A stretch of 43,093 nucleotides of DNA from assembly GCF_002899695.1 (NCBI RefSeq), contig NZ_PPEL01000015.1, positions 1 through 43,093 of the forward strand. Direction: 5' to 3'. The notes under the pieces are model-generated. The model was not told the DNA's origin. It made no database searches and saw nothing but the letters and a program-made list of their open reading frames with translations. Source of the DNA: Rubneribacter badeniensis. GTDB lineage: Bacteria; Actinomycetota; Coriobacteriia; Coriobacteriales; Eggerthellaceae. Positions 17,401 through 24,191 of the stretch are shown in pieces (position 1 is the stretch's first letter; every line of letters starts with the position of its first letter). A program made the position numbers and the translations under genes.

Positions 17401-18102
17401 TCAAGACCGCGCCGCCACAATGGGCTTCGATTCCACCAGATACGTTGTGATGTTGTCGATGAACTCTGCTCCGTGAGCTCCGGTGCGCTTGAATGCCGCG
17501 GTTCCGTAGCACTCGTCGAACGCCTTCATGTTTTCGAACCAGAACTCCACCACGCCCTCGATGGGCAGCGCTTCAAACGGAGCCGACTCCCCCGCCACGA
17601 TGCGGTCGATGACGAGATTTTGATTGTACCCAGCATATCCCGTCATGGTCTTGACCAGAGCGGAATGCATCTGCCACCATTCCTCTTGGAAGGCCGCAGC
17701 GCTCACGCCGTCCTTTCTCCCGAGGAATGACATGCGTTTGATGAGGTTCTCATCCCGCAAATAAGCGGCAACGGGCTTGTCCACCTTCTTCACCACGACA
17801 AGCGCAGAGACATCGGGAGATGCGAATTGCGCGTAGTCATCAGAAAGAGCATCGCCAATGGCCGCCATATCGTGCGCCATGTCGCCATAGCTATCGAAAA
17901 CCATTTCAGTGTAGCCGTCGATTTCCGTCGAACCGCGATCGAACGGCGAACGCTGCTCATTGTCGACAACTACATTCGCCTCGCACCCTTTCAAATGGGG
18001 CATGGTTCCCACAAGCTTCCCATGAGCCTGCATCAAATACGTCGCAAACTCGTCCGAGCTCAGCCCTTCTTTCTTTTTCAGCAAATTGATTCTCGAAATC
18101 AT
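17401..18102 (-). CDS. Tandem EthD-domain (dimeric alpha/beta barrel) protein 3
   Basis: 233 residues, closest by eye to paralogue 1: MISRINLLKKKEGLSSDEF, D-G-Y-T-E-M-V-F-D-S-Y-G-D-M, then half 2 with FLGRKDGV, EEWWQMHSALVKTM, GYAGYNQNLVIDR, EGVVEFWFE, HGAEFIDNITTYLVE. Half 1 keeps only H from the W-x3-H motif (YLMQAHGK). It has its own promoter (P3) and terminator, so it is made separately from the main operon but under the same element. Between the MHS unit and the HxlR gene. RBS GGAAAGGA before ATG 18102. Possible roles are isomerase, dehydratase, ligand carrier or sensor-like binding protein; none can be chosen from the sequence. Confidence 0.82.
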   Translation of the reverse strand: MISRINLLKKKEGLSSDEFATYLMQAHGKLVGTMPHLKGCEANVVVDNEQRSPFDRGSTEIDGYTEMVFDSYGDMAHDMAAIGDALSDDYAQFASPDVSALVVVKKVDKPVAAYLRDENLIKRMSFLGRKDGVSAAAFQEEWWQMHSALVKTMTGYAGYNQNLVIDRIVAGESAPFEALPIEGVVEFWFENMKAFDECYGTAAFKRTGAHGAEFIDNITTYLVESKPIVAARS

Positions 18103-18172
18103 ACCGGCCGTCCTTTCCGAACCCCTCTGCCATTACCGGGCATGCTCCGTTGCCGAAACACGCCCTGCCTGT

Positions 18173-18239
18173 ATTCTTGCGACCTCGCGAAAGCCGCGCA
18201 ATAGCGCACTTATTAGTGCGCTCCTCACCTACAGGTAAG
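18173..18239 (-). promoter_or_regulatory. Promoter/operator P3 of the third EthD gene
   Basis: Minus strand: CTTACCTGTAGG (to 18239), then GCGCACTAATAAGTGCGC (18204-18221; 7-bp arms around 4 bases), -35 TTGCGC (18196-18201), 17 bases, -10 AAGAAT (18173-18178). The AAGTGCG heptamer has exactly the same distance to the -35 as in P1, P2 and P4. This copy has the longest dyad symmetry of the four. Confidence 0.68.
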
Positions 18240-18334
18240 ACCTCCGCGCGCTTGCCCATGCCAAGACAGGCCGGCCAACCGCATCCTCAATGGCAGGTTC
18301 AACACGTTCGGCGATCGGACGATTAAAGGAGCCG

Positions 18335-18844
18335 TTACCTTTCCCGGTCTCCCCCTCCATGCTCTTCGTCGCCAGCAGAGAAATTCGAAGGATCGAACTC
18401 CCAGATGATGCGCTCGCCCACATCGCGTCGGGAACCATCGCCGCTCAGGCTTCCGTACACAACCACCCCATCCCCCATCGTTCCCTTCGTCCGGAGCAGC
18501 GTCTCCTCTGAAAACCCACCGTACACAGCGCCCCAATCGCGAATGAAATACAGAACGTTTGCGAAGCTGATACCTTTTTTCGTAAGCAAGTAGTCGACAT
18601 GAAGAGGCTTGGCCTCGACGACGATGCGCTCGATGATCCCCTCCCGCTCCAACTCGCTCAGATGCTGGCTGAACATCTTATGGGATATGTTGTAGGGGAT
18701 ACTCTTCCTCAACTCGCTATAACGCGCCCTTTTGTCGGGAGTCATGCTCAAATACCACACTATAAAAGGCTTCCATTTTCCTCCCAGTATCGAAGCGACG
18801 TACGAAAGGGAGCACGAGGTCAAATCATCCATGTTCTCGAGCAT
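18335..18844 (-). CDS. HxlR-family winged-helix transcriptional regulator
   Basis: 169 residues. The core (about 8-105) is HxlR-type: C-S-L-S-Y-V-A-S-I-L-G-G-K-W-K-P-F-I-V-W-Y-L, R-Y-S-E-L-R-K-S-I-P-Y-N-I-S-H-K-M-F-S-Q-H-L-S-E-L-E (recognition helix region), then EREGIIERIV...PLHVDYLLTKKG. A roughly 55-residue C-terminal tail beyond the usual domain end (GDGVVVYGS...HGGGDRER) is unusual. Cys11 is near the N-terminus where redox- or quinone-sensing HxlR proteins carry their sensor cysteine. Its own promoter P4 carries the element shared by the other units, so it is the obvious candidate master regulator. GGAAGAGGG precedes ATG 18844. Activator versus repressor is unresolved. Confidence 0.9.
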   Translation of the reverse strand: MLENMDDLTSCSLSYVASILGGKWKPFIVWYLSMTPDKRARYSELRKSIPYNISHKMFSQHLSELEREGIIERIVVEAKPLHVDYLLTKKGISFANVLYFIRDWGAVYGGFSEETLLRTKGTMGDGVVVYGSLSGDGSRRDVGERIIWEFDPSNFSAGDEEHGGGDRER

Positions 18845-19115
18845 TCACAGCCCTCTTCCTCAGCGAGCGATTCGACGGATAGTCCAGGCAATTATAAGAA
18901 AAATGCACCCCCCCCCCCCGTCAACAACTTCATCGGTAAAACAATTGCATCGCGTTCGATAAGTAGTCGAAGGGGATGACGCAGCATGGGGTGTTGACCA
19001 GCGTCGGTTGTCGCCCCATCACGCTTTCCGATGTCCGCAGCCCTCCCGCTTACGCCCCCGATCAAACCCCGCCTTTTCGCGATTGAGGGAATCACCTATT
19101 CACAATCTTCTCCGT

Positions 19116-19162
19116 AGTATCTATAGGCGAACCGGAACACGCAAGAACGCACTTGAAAGTAA
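19116..19162 (-). promoter_or_regulatory. Promoter/operator P4 of the HxlR regulator gene
   Basis: Minus strand: ACTTTCAAGTGCG (from 19160), three bases, -35 TTGCGT (19139-19144), 17 bases, -10 GATACT (19116-19121). It has the same element, spacing and orientation as P1-P3, but the upstream CTTAC block is not at the same place. The leader to the ATG is about 265 bases. This implies autoregulation. Confidence 0.65.
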
Positions 19163-19494
19163 CCACCATCGCGCTTTCGTCGCTATCGCAACACCAGTAT
19201 CGCTGACAGGAAGCGTTGCAAGGGAAAAGAGGGCGGCGGACACCCTCGACCTTCGCGCTTCCTTTCGCTTGCTCGAGCCGGCTCCGAAAACAAGTGTCTC
19301 AAGCGCGTGTTCGCGAATCGTCGATACGCTTGCCGCCAACGGAACCTCGGACGAGCGCGGGGGCACCCCGATCGAGCCGGCCAGCCGGCGCAGGCCGCAC
19401 GCACGCGCACAGTGCCAAAGCGAGCTTCCGGCACAGCGCACGGAAGACTGCCCCTCTCCGAACAGGACAGACGGCGCGCGAATGACAACCATCC

Positions 19495-19560
19495 TTCCAG
19501 CTCCAAATCCCCAAGCGCACGAAAAAGCGCCCGCCTCCAACGAGGCGGGCGCTTCCGGAA
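19495..19560. repeat. 66-bp direct repeat, right copy (native rpsI terminator)
   Basis: Right-hand partner of 3348-3413 (60/66 identical, same orientation). This copy sits where expected, directly after rpsI, and is probably the original; the left one would be the duplicate created when the intervening DNA was gained. Confidence 0.6.
19522..19552 (-). terminator. Intrinsic terminator of the rplM-rpsI operon
   Basis: A perfect 11-bp stem (GCGCCCGCCTC/GAGGCGGGCGC, 4-nt loop, 19527-19552) is followed on the minus strand by TTTTTCGTGCG. It starts 33 bases after the rpsI stop. Confidence 0.9.
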
Positions 19561-19584
19561 AGCATGCTGTTCGCAAACGCGATC

Positions 19585-19977
19585 CTAGCGCTTCGAGAAC
19601 TGCGGGCGCTTGCGGGCCTTCTTCAGGCCGTACTTCTTGCGCTCCACCATACGAGCGTCGCGCGTGAGGTAGCCGGCCTTCTTGAGCTCGGCGCGGTAGT
19701 CGCCAGCCTCCAGCAGGGCGCGGGAGATGCCGTGACGCAGCGCGCCGGCCTGTCCCGAAATGCCGCCGCCGTTGATGCGGGCGATCACGTCGAAGTGGCC
19801 GATGGTGTCCGTCACCTTGAACGGCGTCAGCGCGTAGTTCACCAGCGCCTCGCGACCGAAGTACTGCTGAGCCTCGCGGCCGTTGATCGTGACCTTGCCG
19901 GTGCCGGGAACGAGGCGCACGCGGGCGACCGCGTTCTTGCGACGGCCGGTGCCGTAGTACAAAGCTTCACCTGCCAT
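19585..19977 (-). CDS. rpsI: 30S ribosomal protein S9 (uS9)
   Basis: 130 residues, full length for bacterial S9. [16 protein letters not shown], the N-terminal signature, then [30 protein letters not shown] and the basic tail [17 protein letters not shown], whose terminal Lys-Arg reaches into the ribosomal P site. Cotranscribed behind rplM with only a few bases between them, the universal bacterial order. Terminated by the hairpin at 19522-19552. It serves as the anchor gene next to which the 16-kb cluster lies. Confidence 0.99.
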   Translation of the reverse strand: MAGEALYYGTGRRKNAVARVRLVPGTGKVTINGREAQQYFGREALVNYALTPFKVTDTIGHFDVIARINGGGISGQAGALRHGISRALLEAGDYRAELKKAGYLTRDARMVERKKYGLKKARKRPQFSKR

Positions 19978-19980
19978 GGG

Positions 19981-20415
19981 TTAACCCTCCATCTTGATCT
20001 CGCGGGGCTGCTGAGCCATATGCGGATGCTCGGCACCCGCGTACACCTTGAGCTTCTTGCCCATGGCGCGACCCAGCGTGTTCTTCGGCAGCATGCCCTT
20101 GACGGCGTGCTCGATGACGCGCTCGGGATGCTTCGCCATGGCCTGCTCGAAGGTCTCGGACTTCAGCCCGCCGGGGAACCCGCTGTGGCGATAGTAGGTC
20201 TTCGCGGCGGCCTTCGCGCCCGTCACGCGGATCTTGTCCGCGTTGATGACGATCACGAAATCGCCGGTGTCCACGTGCGGCGTGTACTGCGGCTTGTGCT
20301 TGCCCTTGAGGATTTGCGCGGCCTTGGCGGCGACGCGGCCGAGCACCTGGTCGGTGGCGTCGATCAAGACCCATTCGCGCTCAACTTCGTTGGGCTTCGC
20401 GTAATACGTCTTCAC
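19981..20415 (-). CDS. rplM: 50S ribosomal protein L13 (uL13)
   Basis: 144 residues. [32 protein letters not shown]...[31 protein letters not shown] is the L13 core, with [21 protein letters not shown] near the C-terminus. The start is GTG 20415 with GGAGG six bases upstream; the open frame extends further upstream but lacks homology. Promoter TTGACT-17-TTATAC at 20646-20674 leaves a roughly 225-base leader containing a CCCCGC/GCGGGG hairpin close to the RBS, a plausible site for autogenous translational control. Confidence 0.99.
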   Translation of the reverse strand: MKTYYAKPNEVEREWVLIDATDQVLGRVAAKAAQILKGKHKPQYTPHVDTGDFVIVINADKIRVTGAKAAAKTYYRHSGFPGGLKSETFEQAMAKHPERVIEHAVKGMLPKNTLGRAMGKKLKVYAGAEHPHMAQQPREIKMEG

Positions 20416-20645
20416 TGTATTCCTCCAAAATCCTGTCCTGCCCCGCCGTGCGGGGCGGGATTCCCGCTGCGCTGGGTGATTCGGAGAAGCCCGAATCGCC
20501 GCGGCACGGCGGATGATCGGTTTCAAAAGCGCAGGTCGATCGGATGCCGGGTTCCTACGCCGACACGCTGCTTCGGGCCTGGACTCCCTCGCTGGCGCTT
20601 CCGCTTCTCGCTGCATGCACGGGGCTTTGAAAGCGAACCTTTGCA

Positions 20646-20674
20646 GTATAAACAGCGCGCCGCCGCGAAGTCAA
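20646..20674 (-). promoter_or_regulatory. rplM-rpsI promoter
   Basis: TTGACT (complement 20669-20674), a 17-base spacer and TTATAC (complement 20646-20651): the best sigma-70-type match in the window, as expected for ribosomal protein genes. Confidence 0.85.
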
Positions 20675-20840
20675 CGGGATTCCTCGACGTTGCGCACGAT
20701 TGCGCGCGATCTGCATAAAGGATCCGGACTTGAGGTCACTGGGCCTGGACTGCCGACCATCCGAACCTGAACCACTCAGATGGAGCCCGCGCACCCCCCC
20801 CCATGCCAGCCATAGCGCTAAAGCACCTTTTAATCTACTT

Positions 20841-20864
20841 ATAAGCATAGTATACTATGCTTAT
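20841..20864 (+). promoter_or_regulatory. Toxin-antitoxin operator: perfect 24-bp palindrome
   Basis: Each arm reads ATAAGCATAGTA; the two arms are exact reverse complements with no spacer. The palindrome contains TATACT/TATAAG -10-like hexamers and ends 28 bases before the antitoxin ATG, so the Phd-type antitoxin, alone or with the toxin, probably represses here. Confidence 0.75.
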
Positions 20865-20892
20865 TCTCAGCATACGCGAAAAGGAGATCGCC

Positions 20893-21174
20893 ATGTCCGC
20901 ACCCATCATCCGCTCCTCCACCGACATCCGTCGCGACTACAACAGCATTGAGGCACTCGCCAAGGAAACCGGCAAGCCCATCTACCTCACGAAGAACGGC
21001 CGCGCGTCGCTCGTGGTCATGGACGCAGCCGCATTCGACTACGACAGGTACGTGGGATTGGCGATCGACGAAGCCGTCGAGCACAACAAGAAGCACCCTA
21101 AAACGTACACCCTCGAGGAAGCGAAAAACGAACTTGATCGTCTGGTCGACGAGGAGTTGAAGCATGCACTATGA
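20893..21174 (+). CDS. Phd/YefM-family antitoxin
   Basis: 93 residues. The N-terminal domain (SSTDIRRDYNSIEALAKETGKPIYLTKNGRASLVVMDAAAFDYD) has the Phd/YefM fold pattern that binds DNA and ends with x-V-x-x; the acidic C-terminal helix (TLEEAKNELDRLVDEELK) would wrap the toxin. ATG 20893 has AAGGAG six bases upstream; an ATG at 20857 lies inside the operator. It overlaps the toxin gene by 11 bases, so the two are translationally coupled. The perfect palindrome at 20841-20864 is the likely binding site. Confidence 0.92.
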   Translation: MSAPIIRSSTDIRRDYNSIEALAKETGKPIYLTKNGRASLVVMDAAAFDYDRYVGLAIDEAVEHNKKHPKTYTLEEAKNELDRLVDEELKHAL

Positions 21175-21484
21175 AGTCGAATTCGAGCATGGCGCGCTCC
21201 TCGATTTGAAAGAAGCCACGTTTTACGAAGTTCAATTCGTTTTCTCGGTCGATAAAGCAAAGGAGCGGATGCACGATGTGATGGAACGGCTGAACGAAGA
21301 TCTCTCCATCATGCCTGCACGCAATCCCGAAAAACCGTACGGATTCACCGAATCATTGCGCCGGAAACTCGTTGTCGGCAAGTACGCCGCTTTCTATTGG
21401 ATCGACGAGAGCGAAGGTATCGTGCACGTCGAACGCATCCTGCACTCGAAGGCAGATTTCAGCCGCATCCATTTCGGAAATTAG
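21164..21484 (+). CDS. RelE/ParE-superfamily toxin
   Basis: 106 residues. V-E-F-x-x-G-A-L-L-D-L-K-E-A-x-x-Y begins like RelE/ParE toxins; RKLVVGKYAAFYWIDESEGIVHVERILHSKADF is the beta-sheet core with conserved Arg and the hydrophobic V-x-x-I-L-H end. It may cleave ribosome-bound mRNA or poison gyrase; the subfamily cannot be decided. It starts inside the antitoxin gene (11-base overlap). Pairing with a Phd-type antitoxin rather than RelB is common. Confidence 0.88.
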   Translation: MHYEVEFEHGALLDLKEATFYEVQFVFSVDKAKERMHDVMERLNEDLSIMPARNPEKPYGFTESLRRKLVVGKYAAFYWIDESEGIVHVERILHSKADFSRIHFGN

Positions 21485-21548
21485 CTGCCGGCAAACGGAT
21501 GCCCCGACCCTTGTTCGAGATGCAATCCAGGGACACGGCAAACGCAGA

Positions 21549-21558
21549 CCCCCCCCCC
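21549..21558. repeat. Run of ten C in the toxin-argF intergenic region
   Basis: The 295-base gap between the toxin gene and argF holds this homopolymer and the hairpin at 21678-21710, and nothing else I can identify. Confidence 0.6.
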
Positions 21559-21677
21559 GCTTCTCGCCCGAATCGTGATTCACTCTGCACACGCTGGGTA
21601 GCTGGGTAGGCCCGCAAAGATATCCGGGGCACGCAAGACGCTTCAGCAGGATCAGCGAAAGACACCGGCGCGAAAGG

Positions 21678-21710
21678 GGGCGCAAGAAGACCCAAAGCCT
21701 TCTTGCGCCC
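21678..21710. terminator. Convergent hairpin terminator between toxin gene and argF
   Basis: GGGCGCAAGAAG (21678-21689) pairs perfectly with 21699-21710, 9-nt loop. On the minus strand CCTTTCG follows; on the plus strand GCAAAAC follows. It sits between convergent genes and may serve both, although neither T-run is strong. Confidence 0.65.
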
Positions 21711-21779
21711 GCAAAACTTCGCAGAGCCGCAGATACGGTGACGCGGCCCGCAGCCCTCTCCTCCGTCGACGAACGGCTC

Positions 21780-22787
21780 TTACCGCAGCGTTGCGTACAT
21801 CACCGCCTTGATGGTGTGCATGCGGTTTTCGGCCTCTTGGAACACGCGTGAGCGCTTCGATTCGAAAACCGCGTCTTCCACCTCCATCTCCCGCACGCCG
21901 AACTGCTTGGCGATGTCCGCGCCTATCGTGGTGTTCGTATCGTGGAACGACGGCAGGCAATGCATGAAGATGGCATCGGCATTCGCTCGAGCCATGACAG
22001 ACTCCGTCACGCGATACGGCTCCAGAAGAGCGATGCGGTCCTTCCATAGATCGGCCGATTGGCCCAAGCCGACCCACACATCGGTGTAGACGGCATCGAC
22101 GCCCCGCACGCCCTCGTCAACGCTGTCGGTGACGGAAAGCGTCGCGCCGCTCTCCGCCGCCAGCTGTTGGCACACGCGCCAAAGATCCGGGCTGTACGTG
22201 CGGTTGCCGGGCGCATCGCTTTGCGGCCCCACCTGAACGAAGTCGATGCCCAGCTTCGCGCAGATGACCAAGAGCGAAGACGCGGTGTTGCCCACCTGGC
22301 CGAAAAACGCCATCTTGCGGCCTTTGAGGTCTTGGCCGAACTCTTCGCGCATGGTCAGGATATCGGCCAAAGCCTGCGTGGGATGGAACTGCGCGGTCAG
22401 CCCGTTCCACACCGGCACGCCGGCGTTGGCCGCCAACTCCTCCACCACGGACTGCTCGAAGCCGCGATACTCGATGCCGTCGTACATGCGGCCGAGCACG
22501 CGCGCCGTGTCCTCGATGGACTCCTTCTTGCCCATCTGGGAGCTGCCGGGGTCGAGGTAGGTCACGCCCATGCCGAGGTCCATGGCGCCGACCTCGAACG
22601 CGCAGCGGGTGCGGGTGGACGTCTTCTCGAACAGCAGAACGATGTTCTTGCCCTCGAGATAGCGGTGCGGCACACCGGCGTATTTCATGGTCTTGAAGCT
22701 GGCCGCAAGATCGAGCAGATAGCCGATCTCCTCGGCACTGAAATCCAGCAAGGTGAGGAGGCTTTTCCCCGAAAGGTTCATAGGCAT
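21780..22787 (-). CDS. argF: Ornithine carbamoyltransferase (catabolic, ArcB role)
   Basis: 335 residues, full length. STRTRCAFE (carbamoyl-phosphate loop), HPTQALADILT, and FMHCLPSFHD (ornithine/catalytic Cys loop) are all present. In the arginine deiminase pathway it converts citrulline and phosphate to ornithine and carbamoyl phosphate. ATG 22787 has AAAGGAG seven bases upstream; the longer frame to 23051 overlaps arcA and is not used. It lies 74 bases after arcA in the same operon, which supports the catabolic role. No carbamate kinase (arcC) gene is in the window, so the ATP-yielding step must be encoded elsewhere. Confidence 0.96.
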   Translation of the reverse strand: MPMNLSGKSLLTLLDFSAEEIGYLLDLAASFKTMKYAGVPHRYLEGKNIVLLFEKTSTRTRCAFEVGAMDLGMGVTYLDPGSSQMGKKESIEDTARVLGRMYDGIEYRGFEQSVVEELAANAGVPVWNGLTAQFHPTQALADILTMREEFGQDLKGRKMAFFGQVGNTASSLLVICAKLGIDFVQVGPQSDAPGNRTYSPDLWRVCQQLAAESGATLSVTDSVDEGVRGVDAVYTDVWVGLGQSADLWKDRIALLEPYRVTESVMARANADAIFMHCLPSFHDTNTTIGADIAKQFGVREMEVEDAVFESKRSRVFQEAENRMHTIKAVMYATLR

Positions 22788-22861
22788 GGCACATCTCCTT
22801 TCAAACGTATGCGAAACGAAAGCACACAGGCAAAACGCAATGCGGTTGACGGCCGAAGGGG

Positions 22862-24109
22862 CTAAAGATCGGCGCGCTCGAACGGCATGCTCATGCAGCG
22901 CGGGCCGCCGCGACCGCGGGACAGCTCTTCGGAGGGAGCCACGCACAGCTCGATTCCCGCCTTGCGAAGCGCCTCGTTCGTCACGACGTTGCGCTCGTAG
23001 ACGCACACCTTGCCCGGAGCGATGGCGAGCGTGTTCGAGCCGTCGTTCCACTGCTCGCGCGACGCCTCAACCGGGTCGCCGCCTCCGCATTCGATGAGCA
23101 TGATGTCGTCGACGCCCGTGGCCATCTGGAGTATCTCCTTGAGCGATCCGGCCAGCTCCTCCACCGCCACTTCGCCGTGCTCATCGCCCTTGCGAAGGCG
23201 ATAGGCGCGCAAGTCGTCGTACATGCCCGGATACACCGTGAACTTGTCATAGTCGATTTGCGTGCACACCGTGTCCAGGTGCATCGTCTCGTAACCGTAG
23301 GGGATCTTGATCGCATACACCGTCTCGACGGCAGACGGCTGCGCGCCCCAGAACAGGTTGCAAGCCAGCTGATCGACGGCAGCGGGCTCCGTGCGCTCGG
23401 AGATGCCCACCGCCAACGTGGACTCGTTGATATTCAGCACGTCCCCGCCCTCGATATGCGCCGCGCTCGCGGTGTCGTACCAAAACGGCGTTCCCGCATA
23501 GTCCTCGTGATACGTCAGAAACGTTTTGTAGAATAGAACCTCGCGGTTGCGCTGGGCGTAGTACATGCGATGCAACGCCACGCCGGTTCCGATCGAGGCG
23601 ATGGGATCGCGTGAGAAGTACGAGGAAGGCAAAGGGGGCACGACAAGATCGTCCGGGGCCAAGCCCTCTCCGGCCAATCGCGACAAGGTGCGCGGACCCG
23701 CAGCCAAGTCCAACTCCCTCAAGCGCATGCCGGAAAGCGCCTTCGCCACGAACTCGCGATTGTCGGAAAGAGACTCCAGCCTTTCGCGCACAAGCGGCAC
23801 GAGCCATGGGTCGGGTATGGGCGCCTGGTCCATGTATTCGCTCAAAAACGCCTCGCGAGCCCGAGGATTCTGCTCCATGGCCTCGGCCAACAGCTCCTCC
23901 ATGTAAAGCACTTCGGCACCTTCATCGCGCAAGATCTGCGCGAACGCGTCATGCTCCCGCTGCGCGCACTCCAGATAAAACGCATCGTGAATCCAGCATG
24001 TTTCAAACTCCTCGACCTTCACGTTCGAAAGCTCATAACCGGGCCTGTGAAGAACCACCCTCTTCAGCGCGCCGATCTCGCTGGTAACGTGAACGGGCTT
24101 CTTAGCCAT
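22862..24109 (-). CDS. arcA: Arginine deiminase
   Basis: 415 residues, full length. It hydrolyses arginine to citrulline and ammonia. The guanidino-modifying fold is complete: FSRDP (Asp168), HIEGGD (His218, Glu220), MHLD (His277, Asp279) and SRGRGGPRCMSMPF with nucleophile Cys405. ATG 24109 follows an AAGGAGGAGAAAG-like stretch. It is the middle gene of antiporter-arcA-argF. Arginine catabolism by this route is a known energy source of Eggerthella-type bacteria. A divergent paralogue at 25871 lacks the nucleophile. Confidence 0.97.
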   Translation of the reverse strand: MAKKPVHVTSEIGALKRVVLHRPGYELSNVKVEEFETCWIHDAFYLECAQREHDAFAQILRDEGAEVLYMEELLAEAMEQNPRAREAFLSEYMDQAPIPDPWLVPLVRERLESLSDNREFVAKALSGMRLRELDLAAGPRTLSRLAGEGLAPDDLVVPPLPSSYFSRDPIASIGTGVALHRMYYAQRNREVLFYKTFLTYHEDYAGTPFWYDTASAAHIEGGDVLNINESTLAVGISERTEPAAVDQLACNLFWGAQPSAVETVYAIKIPYGYETMHLDTVCTQIDYDKFTVYPGMYDDLRAYRLRKGDEHGEVAVEELAGSLKEILQMATGVDDIMLIECGGGDPVEASREQWNDGSNTLAIAPGKVCVYERNVVTNEALRKAGIELCVAPSEELSRGRGGPRCMSMPFERADL

Positions 24110-24191
24110 ACTTTCTCCTCCTTACGATTCGATATCAAGATTGAGAATTGCGCGTAAGCGCTTGCCACGCGCAGAAGGCTCTGCGCGCGCC

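Larger units (their letters stand above)
18845..19584. other. Intergenic region between the HxlR gene and rpsI
   Basis: 740 bases without a convincing gene. It contains a run of twelve C (18908-18919) in the HxlR leader, promoter P4 (19116-19162), and the right-hand copy of the 66-bp repeat with the rpsI terminator (19495-19560). The stretch 19163-19494 is GC-rich with no conserved reading frame that I recognise. It could hold the island junction. Confidence 0.55.
20416..20892. other. Intergenic region between rplM and the toxin-antitoxin pair
   Basis: 477 bases with divergent signals and no gene: the rplM leader with a hairpin (CCCCGC-ACG-GCGGGG), its promoter at 20646-20674, a run of nine C at 20794-20802, and the perfect palindrome that controls the antitoxin gene at 20841-20864. 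Confidence 0.6.
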
